NCBI GenBank assembly: GCA_910592205.1
Contig: CAJVPJ010000284.1
Coordinates: 1 to 30,797, forward strand
Length of the DNA stretch: 30,797 nucleotides
DNA from: Paraglomus occultum
Lineage: Eukaryota > Glomeromycota > Glomeromycetes > Paraglomerales > Paraglomeraceae
Direction of reading: 5' to 3'
Part shown: positions 10,764 through 22,062 of the stretch, one piece after another
How the letters are laid out: every line of letters begins with the position of its first letter
Position numbering within the stretch: the first letter of the stretch is position 1
Notes under the pieces: generated by a model
What the model was told of the DNA's origin: nothing
What the model saw: only the letters and a program-made list of their open reading frames with translations
Database searches by the model: none
Translations under genes and position numbers: made by a program

Positions 10764-11381
10764 TACGACAGGGCAAGATATGTGGGAGTGATTGTAATAG
10801 ATAATCGCGTAAAGTTGACGCCTAGGTTATATTAATTGTCACGTGATAACGCTTTTGGGTGATTTTTTTTGTTGGCGCACATTTCACCCCAAATTGTGGT
10901 TTTGTATGTTGATTATTGTGTAGTCTATTGGCCAAAATTCCCTTACATCTAATCTTTGTTTTCACTATTACTGTTTGGGTGCAGGGTTGGGCTGCAAAAA
11001 AAAAAAATTCTGCGTGTGTTCGGGCTGTGTTCCTTACAGTGAAAATCGACACATTGTTAGCGATTATGCATTCAATATGGACAATATTTTATTCAATGCT
11101 CGAAAAACTAAAAAATATCGAGGTAACACTAAGTACTGCGCATCTATGTCTATTAACTATCTCTTGGGAATAAGGTTTTACTATTAGCAAATTTTATTGG
11201 ATTCTAAACCAACGTCAGAGTGTCTGTGCAGAATGTGCAATAAATTAATTCATTCCTTACAAATAAGGGGACACAAACAATTAATTATACTCCAAACTCT
11301 ATTACGTCCATAATGCCTATAATAATAATATGACCTCAAAACTGATCACGTGTGGGAGAGATAAGTTAGAGACAACTCTCG
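10764..11381. other. Intergenic stretch between AP-2 mu and the ABCC gene
   Basis: About 620 bp lie between the AP-2 mu stop codon and the ABCC start codon, both on the minus strand. They should hold the AP-2 mu 3' UTR and polyadenylation region and the ABCC promoter. The sequence is AT-rich with short homopolymers (an A-run near 10998). No RNA gene, repeat family or coding segment is recognised. Confidence 0.5.
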
Positions 11382-13242
11382 CTAATATGTATCAATGCAC
11401 TGCAAAAATGAAAGTACAGTTGTTTGCTGCTTACCCTTATCTGATAACTGCCAGCTTTAGTCATGTATCGTACCCATTTGACACTCTGGTAATCGCTCTT
11501 CTCAAACACTTTCAGGAATCTGACAAGTAAACCAGAGGCCGTAAACATGAGAACTTGAAAATCCATCGAGATTGGTGGTCTTGACCAGGCCTTATTCACC
11601 GTCATTGCAGACAGTTCGGCCTCACCACTAAGCGTGAATTCCGATTGTCCCTGGAAACGAGGCATCCTTGAAGATTCTCATATTAGAATAGATTCCAATA
11701 ATATTATAAAACAACAAACACCTACTCACTTCCAGACAATAGAATTATCCGCGGGAACATATTTTGCTTTACCCGAAACAACCCTCACATTGATATTCGC
11801 CGTGTTCAAAGGAGTAGGAATCCGTACAACAACATTATTCGCATATAATTTGTTAGAGAAATTGGCCTTTACAGTAACTCTATATTCTACCCGTGATTTT
11901 CCAATTTCGTTGACTGTGGGATGAACCCGAAATGGCAAATTAACGTTCTCCGTTGTTCTATATCTATGTTACGCGTCAGAAACTGTGAGCCTTATGAAGG
12001 AAACTAGACACGAATTCTCATATACGAAACACGTTTTAATAAAAATCTTGTATAATGCTTACCTCATGAGCTCGAATTCACCGTCGGGTGGGATGAAATT
12101 TATTGTTCGATCTGAATCAAACTTTCCCAACTTCACACATTGATGAAATTGACAGTCGTCTATTTCAACAGCATTAGCACGCCGGGAAACGCTAAACGAA
12201 AAAAAAAAAGTCAAAGTATATGGAAACTGGTTACATACATATGCGCCACACAACCTGCATCACTAAAGGTCATAACAGCGTTGGCTACAACGGACACTAC
12301 CTATTGATTCTTGGATCCTTGTCCAACACTAGTTTATCGTTCAACCCGAATTTACATTCTGGCGTGCCGGACAAATATGCTCTCATCATTATTTGCCCCG
12401 AAACATCAGCCCTGAGTATGTTGCCTAACAATTACGTGCAATAGTCAGTTTCTGTGATAGCATTGGCCCATTCTTTACACAAGATGACTACCTTTTGTAC
12501 TCATAAGCAGATTAACAGACTCGATAACGTCTATAAACGCTTCATTCTTCCTGTATTTAATATCAGCCCGTCGCCAGGAGGTAGTCCCAGTAGCTTGAAT
12601 CGTGATCTTTGAAGAATCTTCTTTCTAAAGTTAGAGAATGTTAGATATGCTCTAGATCATATAACATTTCGAACGTAAGTATTGACTTACAACTGCTCGT
12701 TCCGATTTAACTCCTTCGGTCGTAATATACATCTTCAATGTCTCGGTTTCACTGTTCTGTGGATACCCAAAATCCAATACTTCGTCCAACAACTCATATA
12801 TCAGTACAAAATTATTCTTTACACTTTCTTCGTCAAATTTACCAAAATAGCTTTTCCCTATGTTTATAATTCTATAGCAGAACTCGAACACGAGAGCTGC
12901 GTTGGCGTTGCACTTGGTAACAGCTGCTATGTACAAGTTTTCATGTCTAACATGGAAGAAGGAAGTTGATCCAAGCGTTATAATCGGTGACCGAACGTCG
13001 GTGTTTGATATTACATGAATTCGAAATATGTCTGCTATAGAACGCCTTTAATTCGCGAGAATAATAAGATTATGTAGTCTTAGTAAGACGTCAAAGGTGG
13101 CAGGAAATCCTAAATTGTCCAAAGAGACAAGGACGCCGAGCCAAATAACACGTTTAAATAGGCCTTACTTCAAATCATGTCGGTAAAGTCTCGAGATGAG
13201 CACTTCGCCCTTCTGATTATAAATGAAAAAAGCGCTTATCAT
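11382..13242 (-). CDS. AP2M1: AP-2 clathrin adaptor complex, mu subunit
   Basis: This is the medium subunit of the plasma-membrane AP-2 adaptor, which recognises YxxPhi cargo signals during clathrin endocytosis. Eight exons: 13169-13242, 12691-13045, 12492-12624, 12301-12424, 12063-12191, 11730-11963, 11435-11666 and 11382-11399, giving 432 residues (human 435). The longin half starts [20 protein letters not shown], and [20 protein letters not shown] follows. The mu-homology domain has GWRR-like [44 protein letters not shown] and [16 protein letters not shown]. The cargo-pocket Asp (KFDSDR) and Trp (VKWVRY) are conserved. The last exon is only 18 nt, behind a strong pyrimidine tract and CAG, and supplies the family's terminal Cys plus a four-residue extension (CIDTY). 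The alternative read-through C-terminus to 11366 loses that Cys. MFTASG in the C-terminal half is closer to plant than animal mu2. Confidence 0.93.
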
Positions 13243-15264
13243 GTTGTGATTAAGTAGACGTGTGAAGCAAAGTTGTTCTCTTGCCAGTATTGATTAGTGT
13301 CACAGATTTCTACAATATGTGGGGGGGAGTGATATTTAACTTGCCGATCTCCACATGACTCAATTAATGAGAATGTCAGAAGTTAATATTAATAGACGAC
13401 TTTTTCCAATCTGAGAGAAATCTTACGATTATTCCGCCAGAATAGAATAGAAGCTGCTATCATGGCAAACAGCAAGGCAAGTATTTTTAATTTTTTGACT
13501 GTACTAATAAAAACGCGTAGACTTAGTAAAAGTTTGTCATGAATAATGAATTATTGAATGTAATGTATCCACACTTAACAAGAAAATTTACCTGGCATGC
13601 AAATATACCTACAATCTCATTATTTTATGCAAGGGCCAAACAATAGTAGTCTACTACTAATGCTGGTAATGCAATAAACACATAAGATTATTATTATATA
13701 ACAGTTCCACTGAATATGAAAAAGCAATGCGTTTCTTGGAGACAGGTTGCAATTGTAGTTGTTCAAAAAGGATCCTAGGAGAAAGGTTTGCTGAATTATG
13801 TAAAGTGTTTCAAGCTCTCTTGCGAACGTGATGAGGGTTTTTCTCGGCATCGCTTCATGATTGGGCTCCGTATGACAACGTCATTAACCATATTCACAAT
13901 AGCCTTCCGCTTTATAATCGCAACGGAATAACTCATAACATTATAGCATTATCATATATATCCATTAGCAATTAATATCACTAATCATTATCGGAGTTAG
14001 ACTCTCGTTCAGTGAATCGGACAGCAAACCAATTATGAACATTCTCTTAGAGTCAAAACTTGTCGAACACTCTAAAGAGCATTCCTGCTACACAACTGAG
14101 CCATTACCTAGGCAGGATGCAGTCATAGCAACGATGATAATGTATATGGTAATGAATAAAGTTACTTCATCAATGTGTTAAGTGAATATTACGTTCGGGC
14201 AGCGAACGATTAATTACAATTTATCCAACCGTTATAATTATGCTTTCATACGATCATATCGTTTATACGATAACAGAGACATCAATATCTCTCATTCACA
14301 TTAACAACATGGGACTCTAGCCTTATGTTGGTTGAGAACGTTATTAACATGTTCGCAATGAAGGAACACATAGTAAAGCCACTACTTTACGAGCCGACGG
14401 AAAGACTCGCCCCGTTTTGATACAAATAATAATATCAACGCAACATTGCTAACTTTTAATCTTAGCGAACGTTTGCAATTACAGTTTATTCGTGAACATA
14501 ATCTTTCGTAACGAACGAGCTTTTAATGTCTTACAGTAGAACCAGCTCCATATTGTTACGTTATTAATATTAGGTCCCTAATGCTTCAAGAGACTCTTAG
14601 AGCAAAATTGCATTTATTACCCGTCTATTTGAACTGATCGTTTTTAACATTGAATCGCTTGCAATAGGCTAACCAAGTTTTAAGACGAGGTTTCGTTATT
14701 ATTATGCGTTAAATCCAAATATTAAGGTTGATCGTCGTCGATTTCAGGGACAATATCAGGGTCGATCGTTCAATTATTATAACAGTTTATTAATCTCATT
14801 TATCAAATATCAGTTTATTTACAAGAATGATAGTGGTATTACTGGTTTTTAGAAAATCATACAATTATTCCATTAATTTTCGTGACGAATTTTCCGTCAC
14901 GGTAAAGACATATAAGAACTCGAATCCCATCAGTAAAACAGCATGTTTGAAATGCTTGAAAATGTCAGATATTCTTAATTGTTGAAATATTGGATAGATC
15001 TTTATTCAATATATTAATATATTAAAATAGACGACTTTAATATCGAATTACTTTCTTTCTTTATTAATTAACCAGATATACCTATAAAAACGGCCCACAT
15101 AAAAGCTGCAAAGTTTCGGTATAAACGGCTCATTTATATATCCGTTGATCAATTATGCGAATCGCGGAACGATAATTTATAATTAATATTGTAAATGATT
15201 ATTGTTCAACTAATTAGAATAGGCAAGTGACGTTTACCCCGACTAGTCGACATGTTCTCGTCGA
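13243..15264. other. Gene-poor 2 kb between AP-2 mu and the P-ATPase
   Basis: No convincing coding frame, RNA gene or repeat family is seen in about 2 kb. The right part must hold the 3' UTR of the P-ATPase and the left part the AP-2 mu promoter. A G-run (GGGGGGG, about 13321) and a clean hairpin, CGTGACG with CGTCACG (14881-14901), are the only local structures noted. The stretch 14950-15200 is especially AT-rich. Confidence 0.5.
14881..14901. repeat. Short inverted repeat (7-bp arms, 7-nt loop)
   Basis: CGTGACG and CGTCACG are perfect reverse complements separated by AATTTTC. The element lies about 360 bp downstream of the P-ATPase stop codon, in the gene-poor stretch. No function is evident, and a palindrome of this size can arise by chance. 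Confidence 0.35.
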
Positions 15265-18200
15265 TTAAACAGAAAGATCGAGTGAGTATACATCAGGCAT
15301 TATACTCAGACCAGCTATTACCTCGCTAATCAGTGACGCACGACGTCGGCGGAAGACTAAGATACGAACGGAAACGTACAACAATATAGTGATTCCTCCT
15401 CCGATGGGTGTTAGCCAATATAATGGACTGAGTCTGTAATTTGATCCTAATGCCGTGTTTGCAGGAGGAATATAAACGACAAACATTGCCAGACATCCGC
15501 CGAGAAAGATACCGATGAAATTGCGCGGATTTGAGAACATGAGCTCGCCAAATGGTAAGTCAAACCTGTCTTTTACAGCAAAAAGATCAAACATTTGCTG
15601 GATCATAATCGAGAGGTAGAAGATCGACTGTCCTTGACTCAGAGCTTCAACTTGCTGATCTGCGGTTAAGGTAACGCCACGAGTAGTTGTGTAATCGGGC
15701 GAGCTACTGAGAAAGTATGAACCGTTTAGCTGCATCAAGCGCGCGTCAGTTGGCGATATACCGTGGTGATTCAAGACAATAAAGTATGCCAACAAACAGA
15801 AAACCGTTTCGAGAATTCCGACTTCCAAATAAGCATAACTTAAAATATTCCCGTCAATAAGAACTTCTCCATCTCCGCTCAATTCAAACCTCTGTTTCCA
15901 CCATTCCCAACTTGCAAGTTTTTTAAATTGCGTAAAGAATCGGCTCATTCTGGAAGTTTGCAGAGGCAATCCTGTTTCAGGATCCGTAACAGTAGGCGTA
16001 CGCATGAGAGCACGGCGACGTAAATTTTGTATGGTTTTCAGCGTAACGCGTCTTCGAGGAGCCAATTTCATCAACTTTGAAGCATCTTCTGGCTTGTCCC
16101 AAGCAAAGGTCATGGCAATAAATAATTCGTAGCCCAAATCGATGAGCAAAATTTGAATGGTTGACAGAGGCAATGGCAGGGGGACGATAATAAATAGAAG
16201 CACGGCATAGATTTCTGGAGTCAAGTGAGTAATTACATACTGAACAGATTTCTTAAGGTTAATGAAAATTAGACGGCCTTCTTCGATTCCTTTTATGGTA
16301 GACGCAAAGTTATCATCCAATAATATCATAGAGGCAGCCTCCTTTGATACATCTGAGCCAGTACTATTCATAGAAATACCCAGATCAGCTTTCTTGAGAG
16401 CAGGAGCGTCATTCACACCATCCCCCGTTACTCCCACAATATGTCCCATGTTTTGAGCTCGCTTGACAATCTCGAGTTTGTGTCGCGGTGACGTACTGGC
16501 AAAAACAATTTCACGCTTGGAAAATATATTATCCCACTCAAAGTCGCTCAAAGTGTCAATAGTTTCTCCAGAAATGGCAATTGCGTTGTATTCCTCTTCA
16601 CGAATGGAATCAACTGGTCGTCCTGTACGTTTTGCTACAAGCGCCTTCGTATCAGATAGCATAAGATTAATATTACGTGCAATATTTTCAGCTGTTAGAA
16701 GACCATCGTCGGTTATCATCACAACGCGAATGCCCGCAAGACGACAGCGACCCATGGCTTCGCGAACGCCATGCTTTGGAGGAACTTCGAGAGAAACCAA
16801 GCCAAAAAAACACAGATTACCCAGTATATTATATATTTCATCCCTTGTGAAACTGTAATTGACTGAATATTGACTGCCTGGTAGTGGTAGCCGTGCAAAA
16901 GCCAATACGCGATGACCTTTCGATGCCATGAATTCGTATACATCGTGGAATTGTTTCCTATGTTCGTCTGTCAATGGCACGGCTACGCCGCCCAAGAATA
17001 TAGTGGAGCAATGGAAGAGGACGCGTTCCGGAGCGCCTTGCATGTAGAGAATTAATTCACCATTTTCGTGTCTCTTTTTATGAATCGAAAGAGCCCATTT
17101 GTTTGCAGCAATGAGAGGGATTTCGAAAATTTTTGGATAGGCATTGACGACTTCATCGTAATCGGGCACGTATTGACTGGCAAACCGAATTTCGAATGGG
17201 TTTATACGCGAACACAAGATAAAAGTAAGGATGATTTCTTGATTACCAGCATTTTTAGGGTCGAAGGGTTCGGCGGATTCATTCTGATTGAACGTCGTGT
17301 ATAACTTCGAGTCGGACCAAATATAGGATGGAACCATTCCATTTCCAGTCAAAGTACCAGCCTTATCAATAGCCAATAGAGTAATAGCACCCAGTGTTTC
17401 CACGCTTTGTAGATCTTTGACTAATACGTTTCGTTTACCCATGCGTTTGGCAGCTACTGTGAGTAACATCATGACAGTAGCCGGCAACCCTTGTGGTGCC
17501 CAGGCAACTAGCAAAGAAATTGCGAAATTGAGAGAAAGCGCGATGTTATTGTTATATATTTTCAGACTGCAAAAGAAGAAAACGATTACAGATAGTGTGG
17601 CAAGTCCCGATATAATTTTCACGAGATCGTCAATTTCGCGGGCCAATGGAGATTTGTTTTTCTTTTCTCTAAAAGTCAGGTTGGCAATCTGACCCAACAC
17701 GGTAGTGTCCCCAGTACGAATGACAATACCATAACCCTCTCCAGAGATTACAAGTGTACCACTGAAACAGAGATTAGTGGCTTTTAGATGATTTTTCTCA
17801 AAATTGAAGGTTGTTCGTTTTTGTGGCCCTGTTTCGCCAGTCAGGGAGGAATTATCTACTTTCATGTCTGTAGCAGCAAATAGGTAAAGATCGGCAGGAA
17901 CTTTGTTGCCCATCTTCACGAATACCACATCTCCGCGGACAAGATTTATTGCCAGAATTTGGGTCCATTTCCCGTCTCGGCGTACAAGGCACTTTTGCGG
18001 ACTCAAATTTAAAAAGGACTCGAGGATCGCAGCAGACTTCCGTAGTTGGTAAAATTCGATGTAGGCGTTAAGGAATGCAACAGCAAATAGCACGGCGCCA
18101 AGATAGATCTAAAAGGTATAATAAATACATCGAATTGGTCACATTTAGCTAGACAATAAGGCATTGAACAAATATCGCGAAAAATGATAATAATAACGGA

Positions 18201-18719
18201 TATTAACAAAGCATAGTAAACTTACGTTGACTTTATTGGCTTCAAACTCAACAGCAAGCACAGCGTACTCAAAGATTGCAGCGGCAATCAACAATAAATT
18301 AAACAGACCGCAAGCATTGCAAGTATTTAAGGATCGGATGTATTTTCTTTTGCGGCGTAAGAACGTTTTGTCCTCCTTCAAGCACACGTTTTTGGGCATC
18401 GTCAGTTGATAATCCATTTGAATCAGCGGGTTTAGAAAAGTTGATGTTGGTATTACATTGACTGGCAACTTGTTCTGCGTTCAACAAATGCTCATCCTAA
18501 GGGACATATTAATATATTATTGTTAATTACCGTGTAACATACCGAACTAGATATTTAGAGAAGATTACTAACAATCTCAAGAGACTTGAATTTGCTATTT
18601 GCAGTTGATTGGTAGTCCTTTACGAGTGTTCCGGAGTGGAAGGTAATAGTAGGTGGTTTTTCGGGGGGTTCGGATTTTTCGACGGCAGTAATTTCTAAAA
18701 CATTACTAGCTTGCGACAT
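15265..18719 (-). pseudogene. Type IIC (Na/K-ATPase alpha-like) P-ATPase with exon-2 frame break
   Basis: A P-type cation pump closest in layout to the animal Na,K/H,K-ATPase alpha subunit and fungal ACU/IIC pumps. Three exons: 18573-18719, 18226-18496 and 15265-18108 (one 948-codon run, stop included). Exon 1 starts MSQASNVLEITAVEKSEPPE and exon 2 carries the N-terminal GLSTDDAQKR and M1. Exon 2 is 271 nt with phase 0 on both sides, one base too many. The frame reading LTPQKKIHPILKYL ends at a TAA about 30 nt later, while M1 (GLFNLLLIAAAIFEY) continues in another frame; the switch falls at about 18310-18330. Motifs: TGET intact, PEGL is PQGL, DKTGT is DKAGT (the Asp kept), KGAPE is QGAPE, TGDHP is TDDGL, and TGDGVNDAP intact. 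M6 reads DLGYE instead of DLGTD. It may be a decaying gene, a divergent functional pump plus a sequencing error, or both. Confidence 0.75.
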
Positions 18720-19306
18720 TGTAGCAATGAAACATAAACAGAATGTCTCGTTAAAGTTTATGTCTTATAAGTGCGCACTATTATCGTAGACAGCTTATTC
18801 GATTGATCCCTAAAGATGCCGAATCCATTGAGGACTATTATCGTTTATATCCTGTGAGGCTTTGAAACACCTCTTAACGACAATGATTATGACCTCTTGG
18901 CGAGGTACAAAACCTGAATAATATCGATGGTTAAGACAACCATATAATTCAGATCGACGTACGACGCTATGCACCAATCCTTGTGACCTTACCTCGCACA
19001 ATCAATAACAACCAACCTACATTTGTCAGGACTAAACGTTAAGACCTGCAGCTGGCCGTAGAGATAGATCATAATAATTTTCTCTATCATATATCAGTAG
19101 AAGATAGAATTCATCAATGTGATCGCCAGTTATTTATTTTATTATTAATTTAGACTATTAACTTGCTGGCTTTCACAGACTGTTTTCGATTTTCTACTTT
19201 CTTGATGACATAAGAATAATAATAGTTGACATGGCCACCAGAGTACTAATACTAATCCTCCAACAATACTAATAGCAGTATGAAAAATTGTAGAAATGTA
19301 TTCACA
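18720..19306. other. Upstream region of the P-ATPase; no gene seen
   Basis: About 590 bp between the P-ATPase start and the 3' end of the SAM-like gene, both minus strand. It should hold the P-ATPase promoter. A minus-strand open frame at 18810-19001 has no family resemblance or splice support and is not called. Confidence 0.45.
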
Positions 19307-19647
19307 TTACACAGCCTTGTTACTGTCCACAACTGGTCCCGTATTTTTATCCTGCAGGCAGAGGATCATCTTAAAATCTCATAATCATCAATTGAGTATT
19401 ATATATTAGTATGAACTGGGGGAATGCTTACTATACGATTGCTTTTAATACCATATTTTTCTAACACTTCCTCCATATACAGTATGAGGAAAACAGGTGC
19501 CTCTTTTTCTCCCTACTACTACAATTCTTTACAAAGTCAACAAACCTCAAAGCTTGGTCCTACCTTCATGCCCCAACTTTTAAGTTTTTCTTGAGAAATT
19601 ATGGCATTAACCTCTCCATTTTCTAAAAATTTGAAGAGTTCTGCGTC
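19307..19647 (-). CDS. 3' end of a SAM-domain-like gene (partial)
   Basis: Three phase-compatible exons, 19546-19647, 19432-19500 and 19307-19351, joined by GT..AG introns, encode 71 C-terminal residues. The first two exons contain EKLKSWGMKVGPSFE followed by LILYMEEVLEKYG, the helix 4-5 pattern of a sterile alpha motif (K-L-x-x-W-G-x-x-x-G-P), a protein or RNA interaction module. The upstream exon should lie above 19647 behind the acceptor CTGAAACAG, but I cannot find a matching coding segment. The minus-strand frame just above is interrupted, so this may be the remnant of a truncated gene. SAM-containing multigene families are common in Glomeromycotina, but that link is inference. Confidence 0.5.
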
Positions 19648-19881
19648 CTGTTTCAGACATCAATATGTTATTGTCTCGGATAAAAAATGCATTACAAACA
19701 TGTTCAATAACAGTTTATGTCACACGAATATTGCATCCAGTGAGCTAAGACTATCCCACTATTATTAAAATTAACGGGTATACTAATTATGCCAAAAATT
19801 TTTGAAAATAAAGCTGATGCTACCCGAAAAGTTAATCAAGAAGCAAAGAGTTCTGATGCGGAGACGAAGATGTACATATGA

Positions 19882-20175
19882 TCACGTTACTGTAATTACT
19901 GTAACCGTCAATTTGACAGTTTTCAGATTCGGACGTCGCATCGAAAGTCTTTCATCAGGAATAAATCTCAAGTCAGGCTTATATTTCACATAATTAGTGA
20001 ATATGTGTAGGCAGCCTGCTAATACAAAAATTGCTTGTCCTACAATGCCGGCTTATTCACTTTTTAACATGTGGGCAGTTGTAATTTCACCCTTGAGTGC
20101 TTTCATTTCACAGTCAACTACCAAAAAGGATGATTTTGAAATAATGTTGGCGATGAAATGGGTTTCGGCGAAATA
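19882..20175 (-). pseudogene. Interrupted minus-strand frame, unidentified
   Basis: One minus-strand frame reads 40 codons (YFAETHFIANIISKSSFLVV onward), meets a TAA at 20053-20055 and continues for 57 codons in the same frame, including GIVGQAIFVLAGCLHIF and KYKPDLRFIPDERL, to a TGA at 19882-19884. The composition resembles coding sequence on both sides of the stop. No intron removes it cleanly. It lies directly upstream of the SAM-like exons and could be the decayed 5' part of the same gene or another family member. A further minus-strand frame (YAIWETIHKHMRMELL, about 20260-20310) has similar character. No function is proposed. Confidence 0.3.
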
Positions 20176-20383
20176 TTACGTCTATGAGATGTTATGATCG
20201 CCTCTCCTTGAATCCTACGAATAATAGCGAACTTACTAAACGAGTGAGTTGTTTGAAGCAATTCCATTCTCATGTGTTTGTGAATGGTTTCCCATATGGC
20301 ATAATTTTTTAACGTGTAATGCAGTGAAATTCACTTTAACGAACTCTCAGTTGAACGAAGATGGCCTATTTTCTGGAACCAGT

Positions 20384-20384
<1 letters not shown>

Positions 20385-20441
<57 letters not shown>
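20385..20441 (+). repeat. (ATA)n microsatellite, about 19 units
   Basis: An uninterrupted ATA/TAA trinucleotide tract of about 57 bp. It creates a poly-Asn run in one plus-strand frame, but that frame has no other support. Such tracts are common in AT-rich fungal genomes and length-variable between strains. Confidence 0.95.
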
Positions 20442-20442
<1 letters not shown>

Positions 20443-22062
20443 AACAAAGTTCATGTGTTATAACTTAGGCGAATTATATTGCTCCTGTTTATAAAAAAAT
20501 TTCGTATTGTAAATAAACTGACAGTTTTACATTGGGACTAATACAGTAAATGATCATGTCCACACCGAACGCTTTTGTCCTGATTATTAAGAATATTAAT
20601 ATGAGCAAGTGCGTCGTTATTTAAATAACGTTCGTTCACAACAGGCCGTCCACGTTCGCCAGTGCTGGCACACGCCCGGCCTAACAATAGACAGCTTTCG
20701 GTAACGAAATTTAAATACGCAACAACTCAACCATCATATGGAAGACAACATAGTGTTAGTGTGTATCACATTCACTACAACCGACCTAATGCCAGACAGC
20801 TTTTGGGCAGCAGGTAAAAGCTGGGGTCGTAGAATTAACTATTCATTGCATTGTAAAACAAAGAGGAGGCTTTCCCCTTATATTAATATAGGGAGATGCT
20901 TTCCAAACCACAAATGATTTTTGAGATACACTGTATATGTCAATGTTTTATGATTACAAGGCATTTTATTCTATTATAATTGCTTTTAATAATGGCGAAA
21001 ATACAGATAGCATTCGCAAAAATGCGTAACAAAATTAAAGGTCAAATATGCCCAAAATTGGCCTGCAGATTAAGGGATAATTTCATAATAATTGCAGCGT
21101 CTAATTTTCTTATTATTATTGAAAAGAGCTCACTCATGGATGACAGAAACAAATTCTATTGAGTTGATTTGCTCCAATGTTGTCACGGTTATTTCAGGCT
21201 GATTCTTCGTCAGAAGAGCCGCATCCGTGAAAACACTCTTCAACATGCTCCTTACTGTTCGTTAGTAACACTATAATAAAAAATTAATAACCGGATTATT
21301 GAGCACGTTATGTTAGTTGGCTAAGTCTCAAACTCTCAATTGGTATTATATGATATGGCAAAAATGAATTAGCTTCTGAAAATGATATCAGTAGCAAAAT
21401 TGTTATAATAACTCTACTGAGAACTTTCTTTAAAAACGAAGGCTTTAATTTTTATAAATAACAATAACATGTAAATTTAATTCACAAATATTTGAACTTC
21501 AATACTTCAATGGATTCTATTATCTTTAATTGAAGTTAATCGACATGACAATATGCTTGGTCATGTGATTTATTATAAAATTACGTGGTGATGATAGCCA
21601 ATTTTAATCAAACGCGGATGGAAGAGTTTCCTTTAAACTGTTCCAAGCGTAACGGTAAATCGCAATGTGTATATCGTTTAGCAGAAATAATTTTATGGCA
21701 ATTGCCTCTTGGAGTAGCGGTCATGTAACACGCGAATTTTTTTTTTTGTTAAGATTTTAAGAAACGGGCCAGATTTAAGATAAATTTACCAAAAGGGCTG
21801 TTTCAAACTTCCGCTCACTATAAATTAACTAAACGTTGAACAGTTATTCAAACCGCGTGTAGTATTTGTCATAATTTGCTAGTATTTATCAAGAAGAACA
21901 AAATGGCGTTCTTAAAATTTGAATTATTAATAAACTAATGCCTGTATCATCAATTTTTTGTTTGATGGTTACTTGCGTTCCTTGGTCTAGCATACAATCA
22001 CGTGAACGCAGATGATATTAATTCTGTAATTTACAGACTCTTCGATATTAGACACACATGCA
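20442..22062. other. 1.6 kb without a recognised gene, 5' of the SMG6-like gene
   Basis: AT-rich sequence with short homopolymers (a T-run near 21739) and a small near-palindrome around TATATTAATATA at about 20880. The right end should hold the promoter and 5' UTR of the SMG6-like gene. A 60-codon plus frame at 20980-21162 lacks family resemblance. No tRNA or other RNA gene was seen by eye. Confidence 0.45.

Noticed and set aside
11366-11434. Read-through C-terminus of AP-2 mu ending at 11366
   Set aside because: A strong GTAAGC donor and a pyrimidine-rich CAG acceptor give an 18-nt exon that restores the conserved terminal Cys.
13620-13850. 76-codon minus frame in the gene-poor island
   Set aside because: Hydrophobic AT-driven composition, no homology recalled and no splice context.
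16262-17692. Several plus-strand open frames of 64-131 codons inside the P-ATPase
   Set aside because: They lie antisense to a conserved 948-codon coding exon and have no family resemblance; they are shadows of its codon pattern.
19789-19881. 31-codon plus ORF beginning MPKIFENKADATRKVNQEAK
   Set aside because: Looks protein-like, but it stops quickly; a 51-nt intron (GTACAT..GACAG) would extend it only into unconvincing sequence antisense to the interrupted frame.
20249-20494. Plus-strand ORF with a poly-Asn run
   Set aside because: The Asn run is the ATA microsatellite read in frame, and the flanks show no coding support.
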